Positions 34,318 through 42,589 of a stretch of DNA of 64,000 nucleotides are shown here, one piece after another. The DNA comes from Bradyrhizobium lablabi (GTDB taxonomy: Bacteria; Pseudomonadota; Alphaproteobacteria; Rhizobiales; Xanthobacteraceae). The notes beneath the pieces are model-generated. The model was not told the origin of the DNA and did not search any database. It worked only from the letters and a program-made list of their open reading frames with translations. Position 1 is the stretch's first letter, and every line of letters begins with the position of its first letter. Made by a program: the position numbers and the translations under genes. Location: NCBI RefSeq assembly GCF_018131005.1, contig NZ_JAFCJK010000017.1:1-64000 (forward strand), written 5' to 3'.

Positions 34318-35744
34318 GCTTCTTCTTCAACCTCCGCAAACGGCAGGGTGAACTGAAAGATCGTGCCGCCACCTGGGTTCGCCTGCGCGACGATGTGACC
34401 GCCATGGGATTCGATGATCGTCCGGCAGATCGATAGTCCGACACCCATGCCATGCTCTTTCGTCGTGACGAAGGGCTGAAACAGGCGGTCGGCGATGTCA
34501 GGGCTGATGCCGGGGCCGGTATCGGCAACGGTGAACCTGGCGACGCCATCGGTCTGTGCGACACCGACGGTCAACTCCCGACGCGGGCAGGCGACCATCG
34601 CCTCGATTGCGTTACGGATCAGATTCAGCGCGACCTGCTGGATCTGGATCTTGTCGACGAGGATCGACGGCATGTCACGGTCGCTTCGAAACGACACTCG
34701 CACGCCTTGCTCCTTGGCACCCAACAGGGCCAGCGCCACGGCCTCTTCGAGGAGTGTGACCGGGTTCTCCAACGCTTGCTGTGTCTCGCCTTTGGCAACA
34801 AATTCGCGCAGGCGCTTGATGATGTCGCCGGCTCGCAGCGCCTGCTGGGCGGCGCGCTCGAGTGCATCACCGATGCGATTGGCGTCCGGTTTTTCGGACG
34901 TCAGCAGGGTCTTTGCGCCGCGCATGTAGTTTGTGATGGCGGAAAGTGGTTGGTTGATCTCGTGGGCGATGGAAGATGCCATCTCGCCCATGGCGGTCAG
35001 CCGCGACACGTGCACCAGTTCGGATTGCAGTTCCTGCAGCCGCCGTTCCTGTGCCCGCCGCTCGGTGAGGTCCCGGATGAAGCCGGTAAAGAAGCGCTCG
35101 CCGCGCACCTTGGCCTCGCCGACGGCGAGCTCCATCGGAAAGGTCGAACCGTCGCTTCGCTCCCCGACCACGATGCGGCCAATGCCGATGATGCGCCGCT
35201 CGCCGGTGGTGAGATATCGATCGATGTACCGGTCGTGTTCGCCGCGGTACGGCTGCGGCATCAGGCTGGATACGTTCTTTCCAACCACCTCATCCGCGGA
35301 CCAACCGAACAGCCGCACCGCCGCGGCGCTGAACGAGCGAATGACGCCGCGATCGTCAATCACGATCATCGCCTCCGGCACGGTATCCAGGATCGATTGC
35401 AGGTGAGCCTGCCGATAACGCGCCTGCTCGGATTCTCGCAGCAGTCGATCGCCCATAAAGCCGAGGATCGGACCAAGTACGGCAAAACACGCGATGTCGA
35501 TCATATTCGCAGGATCGATGATGAGGCTTTTGCCAAGAAACGCGGCGGCACCGCCAATGCAGAGGAGGGTAGCAAAGATCGCCGGTCCACGGCCTCCAGC
35601 GAAAGCGGCAAAAACGACGACCGGAAAGTAGATGATCGTGAACGTGCGGTCTTCCAAATAGTGCTGCAGTGCTGCGCGCAACGCGAATGCGAGCGCAGCT
35701 GCTGCCGCGGCAGTGCCATAGCGGTACCAGATGTGCTCGGACAT
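34314..35744 (-). CDS. fixL: membrane-bound oxygen-sensor histidine kinase FixL
   Basis: 476 residues. Three to four transmembrane helices at 10-100; one PAS at about 112-230; HisKA with phosphoacceptor His261 (HEINQP); HATPase with N378 (NLIRNAIEAM), DTGPG at 408-412 and GMGVGLSIC. In the PAS, HDRYIDRY at 170-177 and GIGR at 187-190 align with the B. japonicum FixL heme ligand His200 and with Arg206 and Arg220 that handle the ligand, so heme binding is expected (His170, Arg176, Arg190). The layout (N-terminal membrane helices, one PAS) is that of the Sinorhizobium meliloti FixL rather than the soluble two-PAS B. japonicum FixL. Oxygen binding should switch the kinase off. Confidence 0.93.
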   Translation of the reverse strand: MSEHIWYRYGTAAAAAALAFALRAALQHYLEDRTFTIIYFPVVVFAAFAGGRGPAIFATLLCIGGAAAFLGKSLIIDPANMIDIACFAVLGPILGFMGDRLLRESEQARYRQAHLQSILDTVPEAMIVIDDRGVIRSFSAAAVRLFGWSADEVVGKNVSSLMPQPYRGEHDRYIDRYLTTGERRIIGIGRIVVGERSDGSTFPMELAVGEAKVRGERFFTGFIRDLTERRAQERRLQELQSELVHVSRLTAMGEMASSIAHEINQPLSAITNYMRGAKTLLTSEKPDANRIGDALERAAQQALRAGDIIKRLREFVAKGETQQALENPVTLLEEAVALALLGAKEQGVRVSFRSDRDMPSILVDKIQIQQVALNLIRNAIEAMVACPRRELTVGVAQTDGVARFTVADTGPGISPDIADRLFQPFVTTKEHGMGVGLSICRTIIESHGGHIVAQANPGGGTIFQFTLPFAEVEEEA

Positions 35745-35864
35745 ATCCCCGGTAAGCTCTCACGTTCAACCGACAGTACAACGTTTGCACACAGGAGACT
35801 ACTTGGCGGTCGCTTGCGGTCTTGTCGGGGAAGATGGCGACTGCACGGGCCCGCGAGAGTGGGC

Positions 35865-36059
35865 CTAACTGCGTTCAGCTCTGATCATCGCGCCAGTGCG
35901 CAAGTTGATGAAGTGCACGCCGTCGCAAGCTGCGCAGGTTATCGGGTGCAGATCGTCGGCCCCGAGCTCGGGCGTGTCTTCCGGCAGCAGACCCTGGACA
36001 CGGTCGCCGGTGTTCGGACACGAGAAGATGATGGGGCGCCAAGTCTTTCTGTCTGCCAT
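35865..36059 (-). CDS. small zinc-ribbon-like hypothetical protein
   Basis: 64 residues with cysteines as CPNTG near 14 and CAAC near 42-45, then DGVHFINLRTGAMIR. The CPxTG...CxxC pattern suggests a compact zinc ribbon. Family members are common in rhizobia as unknowns. A perfect FixK-type box is centred 60 bases upstream of the start, so it is a credible new member of the low-oxygen set. It is the first gene left of fixL and is transcribed in the same direction but from its own promoter. Confidence 0.8.
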   Translation of the reverse strand: MADRKTWRPIIFSCPNTGDRVQGLLPEDTPELGADDLHPITCAACDGVHFINLRTGAMIRAERS

Positions 36060-36112
36060 GTGCCTGACCCTGACGGGAAGAGCATCCTTATCGGCAAGGG
36101 ACAGTCGCCGTA

Positions 36113-36126
36113 TTGACGCAGGTCAA
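36113..36126. promoter_or_regulatory. perfect FNR/FixK-type box
   Basis: TTGACGCAGGTCAA is a full TTGAC-N4-GTCAA dyad. Its centre is 60 bases before the minus-strand start at 36059. Confidence 0.72.
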
Positions 36127-36246
36127 AAATCCAACCTGGTTAGAGCGGCCGTCAGGCCGCTCTCAACCGTATCGCCAATCAATTCGTGCATCGATGTCTT
36201 CAACATCGCCGATTGGAATTTATCCGCAGGCCAGAAGTCGCTTTCC

Positions 36247-36260
36247 TTGAGCCAGGTCAA
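36247..36260. promoter_or_regulatory. FNR/FixK-type box
   Basis: TTGAGCCAGGTCAA has one mismatch. Its centre is 72 bases before the start at 36326. Together with 36113 it frames a divergent pair of small genes. Confidence 0.58.
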
Positions 36261-36325
36261 AAATCGAATGCGGCCTGAATGGCAGAATGGTCAACCGAGA
36301 GGTCAACTCACACCGAGAGGGTGTC

Positions 36326-36520
36326 ATGCCATCATTTGACGTTCGCTTCATCAAGACCGTCTGCGACGATACCGGCCACGAGCATCGCGCCTGTCAGGCT
36401 GCGTTCAAGGTCGATGCCGCTTCACTCGCGGACGCCGCGCAGCAGGCCGAGGCCGACTTCTGCCGGCAGAAGGGTGTCCGTGATTGGACGATCTTCGCTG
36501 ATGTGATGGAGCTTCAGTAG
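36326..36520 (+). CDS. conserved hypothetical protein, 64 residues
   Basis: Starts MPSFDVRFIKTVCDDTGHEH with GAGAGGG 4 bases upstream; two upstream in-frame starts lack a ribosome site. The sequence ACQAAFKVDAASLADAAQQA then DFCRQKGVRDWTIFADV suggests a small alpha/beta fold with a helix carrying alternating Ala/Asp. No named domain. The FixK-type box upstream links it to the low-oxygen module. It is the rightmost gene I assign to that module. Confidence 0.8.
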   Translation: MPSFDVRFIKTVCDDTGHEHRACQAAFKVDAASLADAAQQAEADFCRQKGVRDWTIFADVMELQ

Positions 36521-36919
36521 CGCCAATGCGTTGGCGACGCCGCGATGGGCTGCATTGTGGCGGCATTGAACCATTTGTCGTCATGGCGGAGGCGGCGAAA
36601 CCCAGCGGATTGAATCAGAACCACGCTCTGGATTCCTGTTTTGGCGCGTTCTCCTCACGCGAGCCCGCATCACTTCGCTCGAAGGCGCTACAGCGCAGCT
36701 AAAATCTGGCCGAGCGGAATTGTCCTCTGCCCGAACGGTTGTGATTTCAATAGCTTAGAGAAATGTGCGCGAAATCACGTGAACTCGTGGGACAAAGGGC
36801 GGCGGCCGCGATGAAGCCTCAATCCGGACACCGGCGACTGCTCTATCGCTTTTCCGGGATGCCCACGCTTTCGGATCAAGCTTTAGGCAATCTCAACACA
36901 GTCTCTCTAGGTAGGTCGA
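36521..36919 (+). other. intergenic stretch at the right border of the oxygen module
   Basis: No supported gene. It contains GATTGAATCAGAACC at 36608-36622, the half of a short palindromic element seen again near 47.25 and 47.9 kb. Otherwise nothing stands out. Confidence 0.5.
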
Positions 36920-37345
36920 ATGTCCGTTCGTTGCACACGCCGTCGCAGCCTGTCGCGCGCCGCCGCCGTCGCGGTATTGCTCGCGCTGGCGGCCGCTGTC
37001 TCGGCCTGCGCCCAGATCGGCGATTCCGTGGCACCTGCGTTCGCGGACCCCGCCAAATACGATCTCTACGAGTGCAAGCAACTCGAGGCTGAACGCAAGA
37101 CCCTGACCGCCCGTGCCGCGGAGTTGCAGGGGCTGATGGCCAAGGCCGAGACCGGTGTCGGCGGAGCCGTCGTAGCCGAAGTCGCCTACCGCAACGACCT
37201 GATTTCGGTCCGCGCTCAGCAGAAACTCGTCGAGGAAGTCTGGGCCCGCAACAAGTGCCATGAGACGCCGCCGGACACTGCGGCGGCCGCGCCGCCCGCG
37301 GCGAGCGCGAAGGGCACGCGCCCGTCGCGTTCCGGCATCCGTTGA
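36920..37345 (+). CDS. secreted lipoprotein-like hypothetical protein
   Basis: 141 residues. Residues 8-30 are hydrophobic after an Arg-rich start and end VSACAQ, a plausible lipobox (S-A-C). The mature domain has a helical region rich in Ala/Glu/Arg (ECKQLEAERKTLTARAAELQ, then GAVVAEVAYRNDLISVRAQQ) and a low-complexity Pro/Ala tail. It resembles short twin-cysteine (ECK and NKCHE) rhizobial lipoproteins of unknown function. It precedes a convergent monooxygenase gene. Confidence 0.82.
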   Translation: MSVRCTRRRSLSRAAAVAVLLALAAAVSACAQIGDSVAPAFADPAKYDLYECKQLEAERKTLTARAAELQGLMAKAETGVGGAVVAEVAYRNDLISVRAQQKLVEEVWARNKCHETPPDTAAAAPPAASAKGTRPSRSGIR

Positions 37346-37352
37346 GGGCGCC

Positions 37353-38555
37353 TCACACCCGCCAGTCGTAGATCCAGTCCTGCCGCGCCAGCATGCGTTC
37401 GGGCCCGATCGCGCGGATGGCGAAGTCACGCGCGATCGCGGCGGGACCCGTCAGGTGATAGATGCGGCCCTGTCGCTGCGCCAGGCGTCGTACATTCAGC
37501 ACACGCGCCCGCCGCATCCGCGCGTAACGCGTCAGCGCCGCAGGTATGCCGGAGATGTTTTCGCCGGTGCTGTCGCTCAGCACCTTTGCGAGCACGGCCG
37601 CGTCTTCGATCGCCATGCCGGCGCCCTGTGCTGCGAACGGCAGCATCGCGTGCGCGGCATCGCCGAGCAGTGCAACCGAATCTTCGTTCCAGTTGCTGAT
37701 ATCGGGCAGGGTGAACAGCGCCCATTTGCGCCAGCCGTCGACCGCGCCGATCAGCGTGCGCGCCGTCGCGGGCCATCGTGTGGTGGTGAACGCATCCTTG
37801 ATCTCGTTGGTGTCGCCGGGCGCGCTCCAGCCCGGCCGGTTCCAGGTGCCAGGCACGATGGCGACGACGTTGATCTGTCGCCCCGCCGAGATCGGGTAGG
37901 CCACGAGATGCGCGCTTGGCCCCATCCAAAGCTGCACGCGCGGCGCGGTGTGCTCTCGAGACAAGGCGGTCGCTTCCAGCGTGCCGCGCCAGGCGATCAG
38001 GCCCGAGAATTGCGGTTGCAGATTGGGAAACAGGTGCCCGCGCACCGACGACCAGATGCCGTCGGCACCGATCAACGCCACGGCCAATTCCTGTTGCCGC
38101 GTGTTGCCGCGTCGCTGTGCCACCGTCAGCCCCTTGGCGTGCTTCGCGACGTCCTCGAACTGGCAGCCGAGGCGAAGCTCGATATCAGGATGGTCGTTGA
38201 CCGCGGCCTGCAGCGCCGCCTGCAGGTCGGCGCGATGGATCACCCAGTAGGGCGCGCCGGCGCGAAAGGAGGCGGCCTCGCCGAGCGGCAGGCGCGCGAT
38301 CTCGCCGCCGGCCCGCACACTTATGATGTTGATGGATTGGGGTGTCACCGCGCGCGGCGCGATGCGCTCTTTCAGTCCGAGTTCGATCAAGATCCGGCTG
38401 GCATTGGGGGAGAGCTGGATGCCCGCGCCGGCCTCCTCGAGCCGCTCGGCCTTCTCCAGTACAACAACGCGAAAGCCCTGCGCGGCGAGCGCCAGCGATG
38501 CGGTCAGTCCTCCGATTCCAGCGCCCGCAACGATGACGGTTCGCGTCAGCGCCAC
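37353..38555 (-). CDS. FAD-dependent aromatic monooxygenase, salicylate-hydroxylase-like
   Basis: 400 residues. N-terminal dinucleotide fold GAGIGGLTASLALAAQGF at about 11-28, E35 for ribose binding (VLEKAERLEEAGAGIQLSPN), middle DG motif (LIGADGIWSSVR) near 165, and C-terminal GDAAHAMLPFAAQGAGMAIE at about 290-309 for the flavin phosphate. These define class A flavoprotein hydroxylases of the salicylate or 3-hydroxybenzoate 6-hydroxylase group. It should use NAD(P)H and O2 on a phenolic or related substrate; which one is not determined. No ring-cleavage genes are adjacent. The zf-CHCC gene lies 7 bases upstream, on the same strand. Confidence 0.9.
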   Translation of the reverse strand: MALTRTVIVAGAGIGGLTASLALAAQGFRVVVLEKAERLEEAGAGIQLSPNASRILIELGLKERIAPRAVTPQSINIISVRAGGEIARLPLGEAASFRAGAPYWVIHRADLQAALQAAVNDHPDIELRLGCQFEDVAKHAKGLTVAQRRGNTRQQELAVALIGADGIWSSVRGHLFPNLQPQFSGLIAWRGTLEATALSREHTAPRVQLWMGPSAHLVAYPISAGRQINVVAIVPGTWNRPGWSAPGDTNEIKDAFTTTRWPATARTLIGAVDGWRKWALFTLPDISNWNEDSVALLGDAAHAMLPFAAQGAGMAIEDAAVLAKVLSDSTGENISGIPAALTRYARMRRARVLNVRRLAQRQGRIYHLTGPAAIARDFAIRAIGPERMLARQDWIYDWRV

Positions 38556-38562
38556 GGAGCGG

Positions 38563-38808
38563 TCAGGCGACTCGATCCTTCAGGACGCATTCGGGGGGCC
38601 GGGCCTCGCCGGCGCCAAGGTCGGGCGCGAAGCGGTAGAGCGTCGAGCAATAGGGGCAGATGATCTCGTTGTCGTTGCCAAGGTCGAGAAATACGTGCGG
38701 GTGGTCGAAGGGCGGGTTGGCGCCCACGCACATGAACTCCTGCGAGCCGATCTCGATCACCGAGACTCCGGCGTCGTTGTGGAAGTGCGGGACGACGTGG
38801 TCGGACAT
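38563..38808 (-). CDS. zinc-finger (zf-CHCC) protein
   Basis: 81 residues from MSDHVVPHFHNDAGVSVIEI. The metal-binding residues are C near 27 (FMCVGANPPFDHPHVFLDL, with His of HPH) and CPYC near 51-54, matching the CHCC zinc site of the mitochondrial complex I subunit NDUFS6 and its bacterial homologues. In alphaproteobacteria these are short cytosolic proteins. It lies 7 bases before the monooxygenase and may be co-transcribed. Confidence 0.88.
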   Translation of the reverse strand: MSDHVVPHFHNDAGVSVIEIGSQEFMCVGANPPFDHPHVFLDLGNDNEIICPYCSTLYRFAPDLGAGEARPPECVLKDRVA

Positions 38809-39056
38809 AGCTTCACCTTGGATGGCAACGACGCACAGACGCAATCAACAGCATTGCGGCATCACGAATTGCCGCGCACCATAGTGGTGGGAACAGTTGA
38901 TTCCAAGTGGCCCCGACCCCCCACTACCGCTGATGTGCCCATGCAAATTCGACACAATCTTGTCGTCGGAGAGAAGCCCTTCTTTGGTCGGAGCCGTTGT
39001 GTCGCAAAAACGGCACACTATTTCGAAGGCGAATTAAACTGGAGGTTTCTCGCGCA

Positions 39057-40190
39057 ATGAACCGGCTGCGGCTCAGCTATGCGGTAGTCGCCGTGGTGGC
39101 AAGCATTGCCATAGGCGCAGCCGTGTGGCCGCATGCCCGCGACGCCGCTGTCGTGCTCGCAGCGCGGGACGATCCCGCGGCGCTTGCCGATATCAGGATC
39201 GGTTCCGCGCTTCGGAACAACCCAACGTTGATTGCCGACAATATCGAGGCCGCCCTGGCTTCCGGAGATGCCGACCTTGCAGCAAGCTTCGTGGAACTTG
39301 CACGCGGGAAAGACATGATACTTGGTGACGATCTTACCAAGCGCGTCAGCGACGCCGTCGCCGAGCAAAATTCCACCACGCACTTCGCCAAGCGCTTTGC
39401 CACCGGGCTCGTGACCGGCAATGCCGACGATGCGGCAAGCCTGTCGGGCACGGTCGCCGGCGATCTCTTTGTATTCGGTGACATTCGCGACGTGGTGCGC
39501 GAGGGCAAGCACCTCGCAATGGGCGAGGACACCGATCACCTGGTGCTCGGGCTGGCGGCTGCAGGGCTCGCGGTGACTGCGGCGGCCTATGTGTCGGTCG
39601 GTGGCGCGACGCCGTTGCGCGCCGGATTGACGCTGGTCAAGGATACGCGGAAAGCCGGACGGCTGAGCGAGGGGCTGGTCGAATGGGCCGGGCGCTCGAC
39701 ACGCGAGGTCGTCGACGGTCCAGTGCTGCGCGAGGCCGTTGCGTCAGGCTCGGTGTTTCGGCCGACGGAGACCGCGAGCGCGATCCGGGCCGCGTTCCGT
39801 GCCGAGAAAGCCGGCGGCCTGGTTCGTGTCGCCAAGGACGTCGGGCGTATCGGCGAGGCGGCCGGCGTTCGCGCTGCGCGGGATACGCTGAAGGCGGCGG
39901 AGAATCCAAAGGAGATCGCGCGCGCTGCGCGGATCGCGGAGTCAAAGGGCGGCCAGACCCGTGCGATCCTCAAAATCCTCGGCCGCGGCGCGCTCTTGCT
40001 TGCGACAGGCGTGTTCGACCTGGCGATGTGGCTGTTCGGCGCGATGGTTGCGCTGTTCGGCTTCCTGTCGTCGATCAAGGCGGCCGCTGAGCGCGCGACC
40101 ATGGCGTGGCTCAGGCACAGCAAGGCGCGACGGCTGAAACGCAAGAAGGCGTCGGAGGCGGCACTGGCGGGCGCCATCGCCCAAGGCTAG
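39057..40190 (+). CDS. conserved membrane protein of unknown function
   Basis: 377 residues from MNRLRLSYAVVAVVASIAIG (GGAGG 11 bases upstream). An N-terminal hydrophobic segment (8-25), central helices (LVLGLAAAGLAVTAAAYV), a long Ala/Arg/Glu-rich helical region, and a C-terminal pair of helices (LLATGVFDLAMWLFGAMVAL) then a Lys/Arg-rich tail. No enzymatic motif. Proteins of this type occur in Bradyrhizobium without assigned function. It precedes the alpha/beta hydrolase by about 70 bases on the same strand. Confidence 0.82.
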   Translation: MNRLRLSYAVVAVVASIAIGAAVWPHARDAAVVLAARDDPAALADIRIGSALRNNPTLIADNIEAALASGDADLAASFVELARGKDMILGDDLTKRVSDAVAEQNSTTHFAKRFATGLVTGNADDAASLSGTVAGDLFVFGDIRDVVREGKHLAMGEDTDHLVLGLAAAGLAVTAAAYVSVGGATPLRAGLTLVKDTRKAGRLSEGLVEWAGRSTREVVDGPVLREAVASGSVFRPTETASAIRAAFRAEKAGGLVRVAKDVGRIGEAAGVRAARDTLKAAENPKEIARAARIAESKGGQTRAILKILGRGALLLATGVFDLAMWLFGAMVALFGFLSSIKAAAERATMAWLRHSKARRLKRKKASEAALAGAIAQG

Positions 40191-40258
40191 CATTGCAAGG
40201 CCAAGCCTGTGATCATTCGATCGCCAATTCAAATCCCTCAACAGCAATGGAAGAGCTG

Positions 40259-41011
40259 ATGCCGAGTTTTCACCACGGCGACGTTGAAATTGCCTATCTC
40301 GACGAAGGCGAGGGTGAGCCGATCGTGCTCGTGCACGGCTTTGCCTCGACCAAGAACGTCAACTGGGTCTATCCGACCTGGGTGTCGGAACTGACCAAGG
40401 CGGGCCGGCGCGTCATTGCGCTCGACAATCGCGGCCACGGCGAATCCGGCAAGCTCTACGATCCCGCGCAATACGATATCGAGATCATGGCAAGCGATGT
40501 CATCGCTCTGATGGATCATCTTAGGATCTCGAGCGCCGACATCATGGGCTATTCGCTGGGCTCGCGGATGACGGCGATCCTGGCGCGGAAGGCGCCGGAG
40601 CGGCTGCGCTCGGCGATCCTCGGCGGCATCGGCATCGGGCTGATCAAGGGCGGCGGTCCCGGCGAGAATGTGGCGACCGCGCTGGAGGCGCCGTCGCTCG
40701 CGGATGTCACAGACCCGGTCGGGCGCACCTTCCGCGCTTTCGCCGACCAGACCCGCTCCGATCGCCGTGCGCTCGCCGCCTGCCTGCGCGGTTCGCGGCG
40801 CCTGATGACGCGCGAGGAGGCAAGTCAAATCGGCGTACCGGTGTTGATCGCGGTCGGCGGCAAGGACGAGATTGCAGGGTCAGCATCGGCGCTGGGCGAG
40901 ATCATTCCTGGGTCGGAAGTGCTCGACATCCCGAACCGCGATCACATGCGCGCCGTTGGCGACAAGGTCTACAAGACGGGCGTCGCCAACTTCCTGTCAC
41001 AGCGGAAGTAG
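40259..41011 (+). CDS. alpha/beta hydrolase
   Basis: 250 residues from MPSFHHGDVEIAYLDEG (an ATG four codons earlier is possible). Oxyanion HG motif VLVHGFASTK near 25-34; nucleophile elbow GYSLGS near 100; acid in a KDEIAG segment near 204; catalytic His in NRDHMRAVGD near 229. The layout is of small esterase or epoxide-hydrolase-like enzymes such as 3-oxoadipate enol-lactonase relatives. Cytoplasmic, with no signal. Its 3' end overlaps the convergent membrane gene by 15 bases. Confidence 0.9.
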   Translation: MPSFHHGDVEIAYLDEGEGEPIVLVHGFASTKNVNWVYPTWVSELTKAGRRVIALDNRGHGESGKLYDPAQYDIEIMASDVIALMDHLRISSADIMGYSLGSRMTAILARKAPERLRSAILGGIGIGLIKGGGPGENVATALEAPSLADVTDPVGRTFRAFADQTRSDRRALAACLRGSRRLMTREEASQIGVPVLIAVGGKDEIAGSASALGEIIPGSEVLDIPNRDHMRAVGDKVYKTGVANFLSQRK

Positions 41012-42493
41012 ATCGTCCGCGCCGATTCTGGCAAAGGCTCTTGCGGCCGCGATCAGCATCGCGAAGGTCGCGACCCAGGCCATGCGCGCGCCGTAGCGGT
41101 CATGCGGGCCGGAAATCACTCCGCAGACGAAAGCATTTCCAAGGAAAGCGAGGGTGACGGTCCCGGCGAGCAGCGTGATGTCGTCGAGGCGACGCCGCCA
41201 CAGGCCGCGCCCGAACAGGATCGCGACCACCAATATCGAGGCCAACGCGACGGGGACGTGGATGCGGTTGACCGCGGTGAAATTGAGTTCCCAATTCTGC
41301 TGATGTGCCGCGCGCATGGGCCTCAGCTCCGAGGGGACATAGCGCGCGATGATGCCGTAGGTGTGGGGAATCCAGCCAGTGGTTCCTTCGCCGGTCGCGA
41401 CAAGTGCGAGTTGCTGGGCGGTTGCGGCAAGCGCCGCCTCGGCCTGTTGTGCCGGATACTCGGCCAGCGACTGCAGCACGATGAAGCCCATTTCGTCGTT
41501 CAGGCCCTTGAAGCGGCCGAGCGTGTTGAACATGCTCTTGCCCCACAGGAATTCATCGGCGGTCGCTGGCAGCTCGTCGCGATAGGGGCAGAGTTTCAGC
41601 TTTTGTTGCGCGCAATGATCGTGCAGATATCGCGTGACGAAGCCATCCTGCAGCATGCGGCCAAAGGCGACGCCGTAGCCGCCGGGCGTCCAGGCGAGCT
41701 GGCCCGACAACGCAAAGTTGGCTGTCAGCAGCATCATGGCGCCGGCGACGATGGTCAGGCTGCCGAGTGCGAGGCCCTTGGCTGGGATCATCAGGCGCAG
41801 GAAAGGGCGGACGATCCACCCGACGCAGCAAAGGCCGAGCAGCACTGCGAGCGTCGCGCTGTGCGAGGCGGCTGCAAACGCAACGAAGGCGAACAGCGCG
41901 CATTTTTCGAGCGGCGAAGTCTTGTCGCCATGCAGGACGAGTACATACAGCGCGAGCACGGACAGGCCGGCAAAGATGTCGGTCAGTAGCATGCTGGCAA
42001 GCCAGGGCAGCGCGGTCGTGAGGATCAGCGCAAGGCCAATCGCGACCAGCCGGACCGGCCGCGCCAGACCGAGCACGTGGAGGGTCAATTGCAGGATCCA
42101 CAGTGTCGCGAGCGCCTGGATGCCGAGATTGAGCCAGAAGCTCGAATTCTCTCCGGCATGCAGATAAATGCCGAATACCGTTGAACGGCTCGGCGCCAGA
42201 TACCCTTCATACCAGCGCGCCAGGTAGCCGCCGGTATCCCATTGGAGCAGCGGATAGCCGTTCCACAGGGCGGGCGCGAGCAGGAGGAGGGGTAGGGCGA
42301 CAGCTGCGATCCAAACTGACCGAGAATCGGTCAGCCGCGCGCGCAAGATTTGCGTATTGATGACGTGCCCCCAGTTTTGGGCCGACCATGCCCAAAACCA
42401 CGGCCGGGACGAAATCCGCCAATAGTTGCAGGGATCCCGCTTGATTTCGGCAAAATTCCGACCACCTGCTTGGGACGTCCGCAGGGCAGGCAT
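40997..42493 (-). CDS. large polytopic membrane protein of unknown function
   Basis: 498 residues if it starts at the ATG at 42491-42493; the first about 45 residues are hydrophilic and uncharacteristic, so a later alternative start near residue 49 is plausible. About 10-11 transmembrane helices (for example WIAAVALPLLLLAPALW, IGLALILTTALPWLASMLL, LASILVVAILFGRGLW) with two periplasmic loops. The general layout is like membrane glycosyltransferases or related families of rhizobia, but I see no firm catalytic motif. It is distinct from its neighbours. Confidence 0.8.
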   Translation of the reverse strand: MPALRTSQAGGRNFAEIKRDPCNYWRISSRPWFWAWSAQNWGHVINTQILRARLTDSRSVWIAAVALPLLLLAPALWNGYPLLQWDTGGYLARWYEGYLAPSRSTVFGIYLHAGENSSFWLNLGIQALATLWILQLTLHVLGLARPVRLVAIGLALILTTALPWLASMLLTDIFAGLSVLALYVLVLHGDKTSPLEKCALFAFVAFAAASHSATLAVLLGLCCVGWIVRPFLRLMIPAKGLALGSLTIVAGAMMLLTANFALSGQLAWTPGGYGVAFGRMLQDGFVTRYLHDHCAQQKLKLCPYRDELPATADEFLWGKSMFNTLGRFKGLNDEMGFIVLQSLAEYPAQQAEAALAATAQQLALVATGEGTTGWIPHTYGIIARYVPSELRPMRAAHQQNWELNFTAVNRIHVPVALASILVVAILFGRGLWRRRLDDITLLAGTVTLAFLGNAFVCGVISGPHDRYGARMAWVATFAMLIAAARAFARIGADDLLPL

Positions 42494-42589
42494 TCGGCTA
42501 TGGTCTATTTCGCCGAGCCCCTCCCGCGACGCGATTGATCCGCCGTGCTATAACGCACAAACGAACAATTGATTTTGCGAGAACAGGCG

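Noticed and set aside
34314..35744. FixL lacking its heme histidine (Arg at the ERRIIGIGR position)
   Set aside because: The relevant ligand aligns with the His of HDRY (His170), which is present; the Arg corresponds to B. japonicum His214, not the proximal ligand.
34452..36116. A 554-codon plus-strand open frame
   Set aside because: Antisense of fixL; no recognisable domain.
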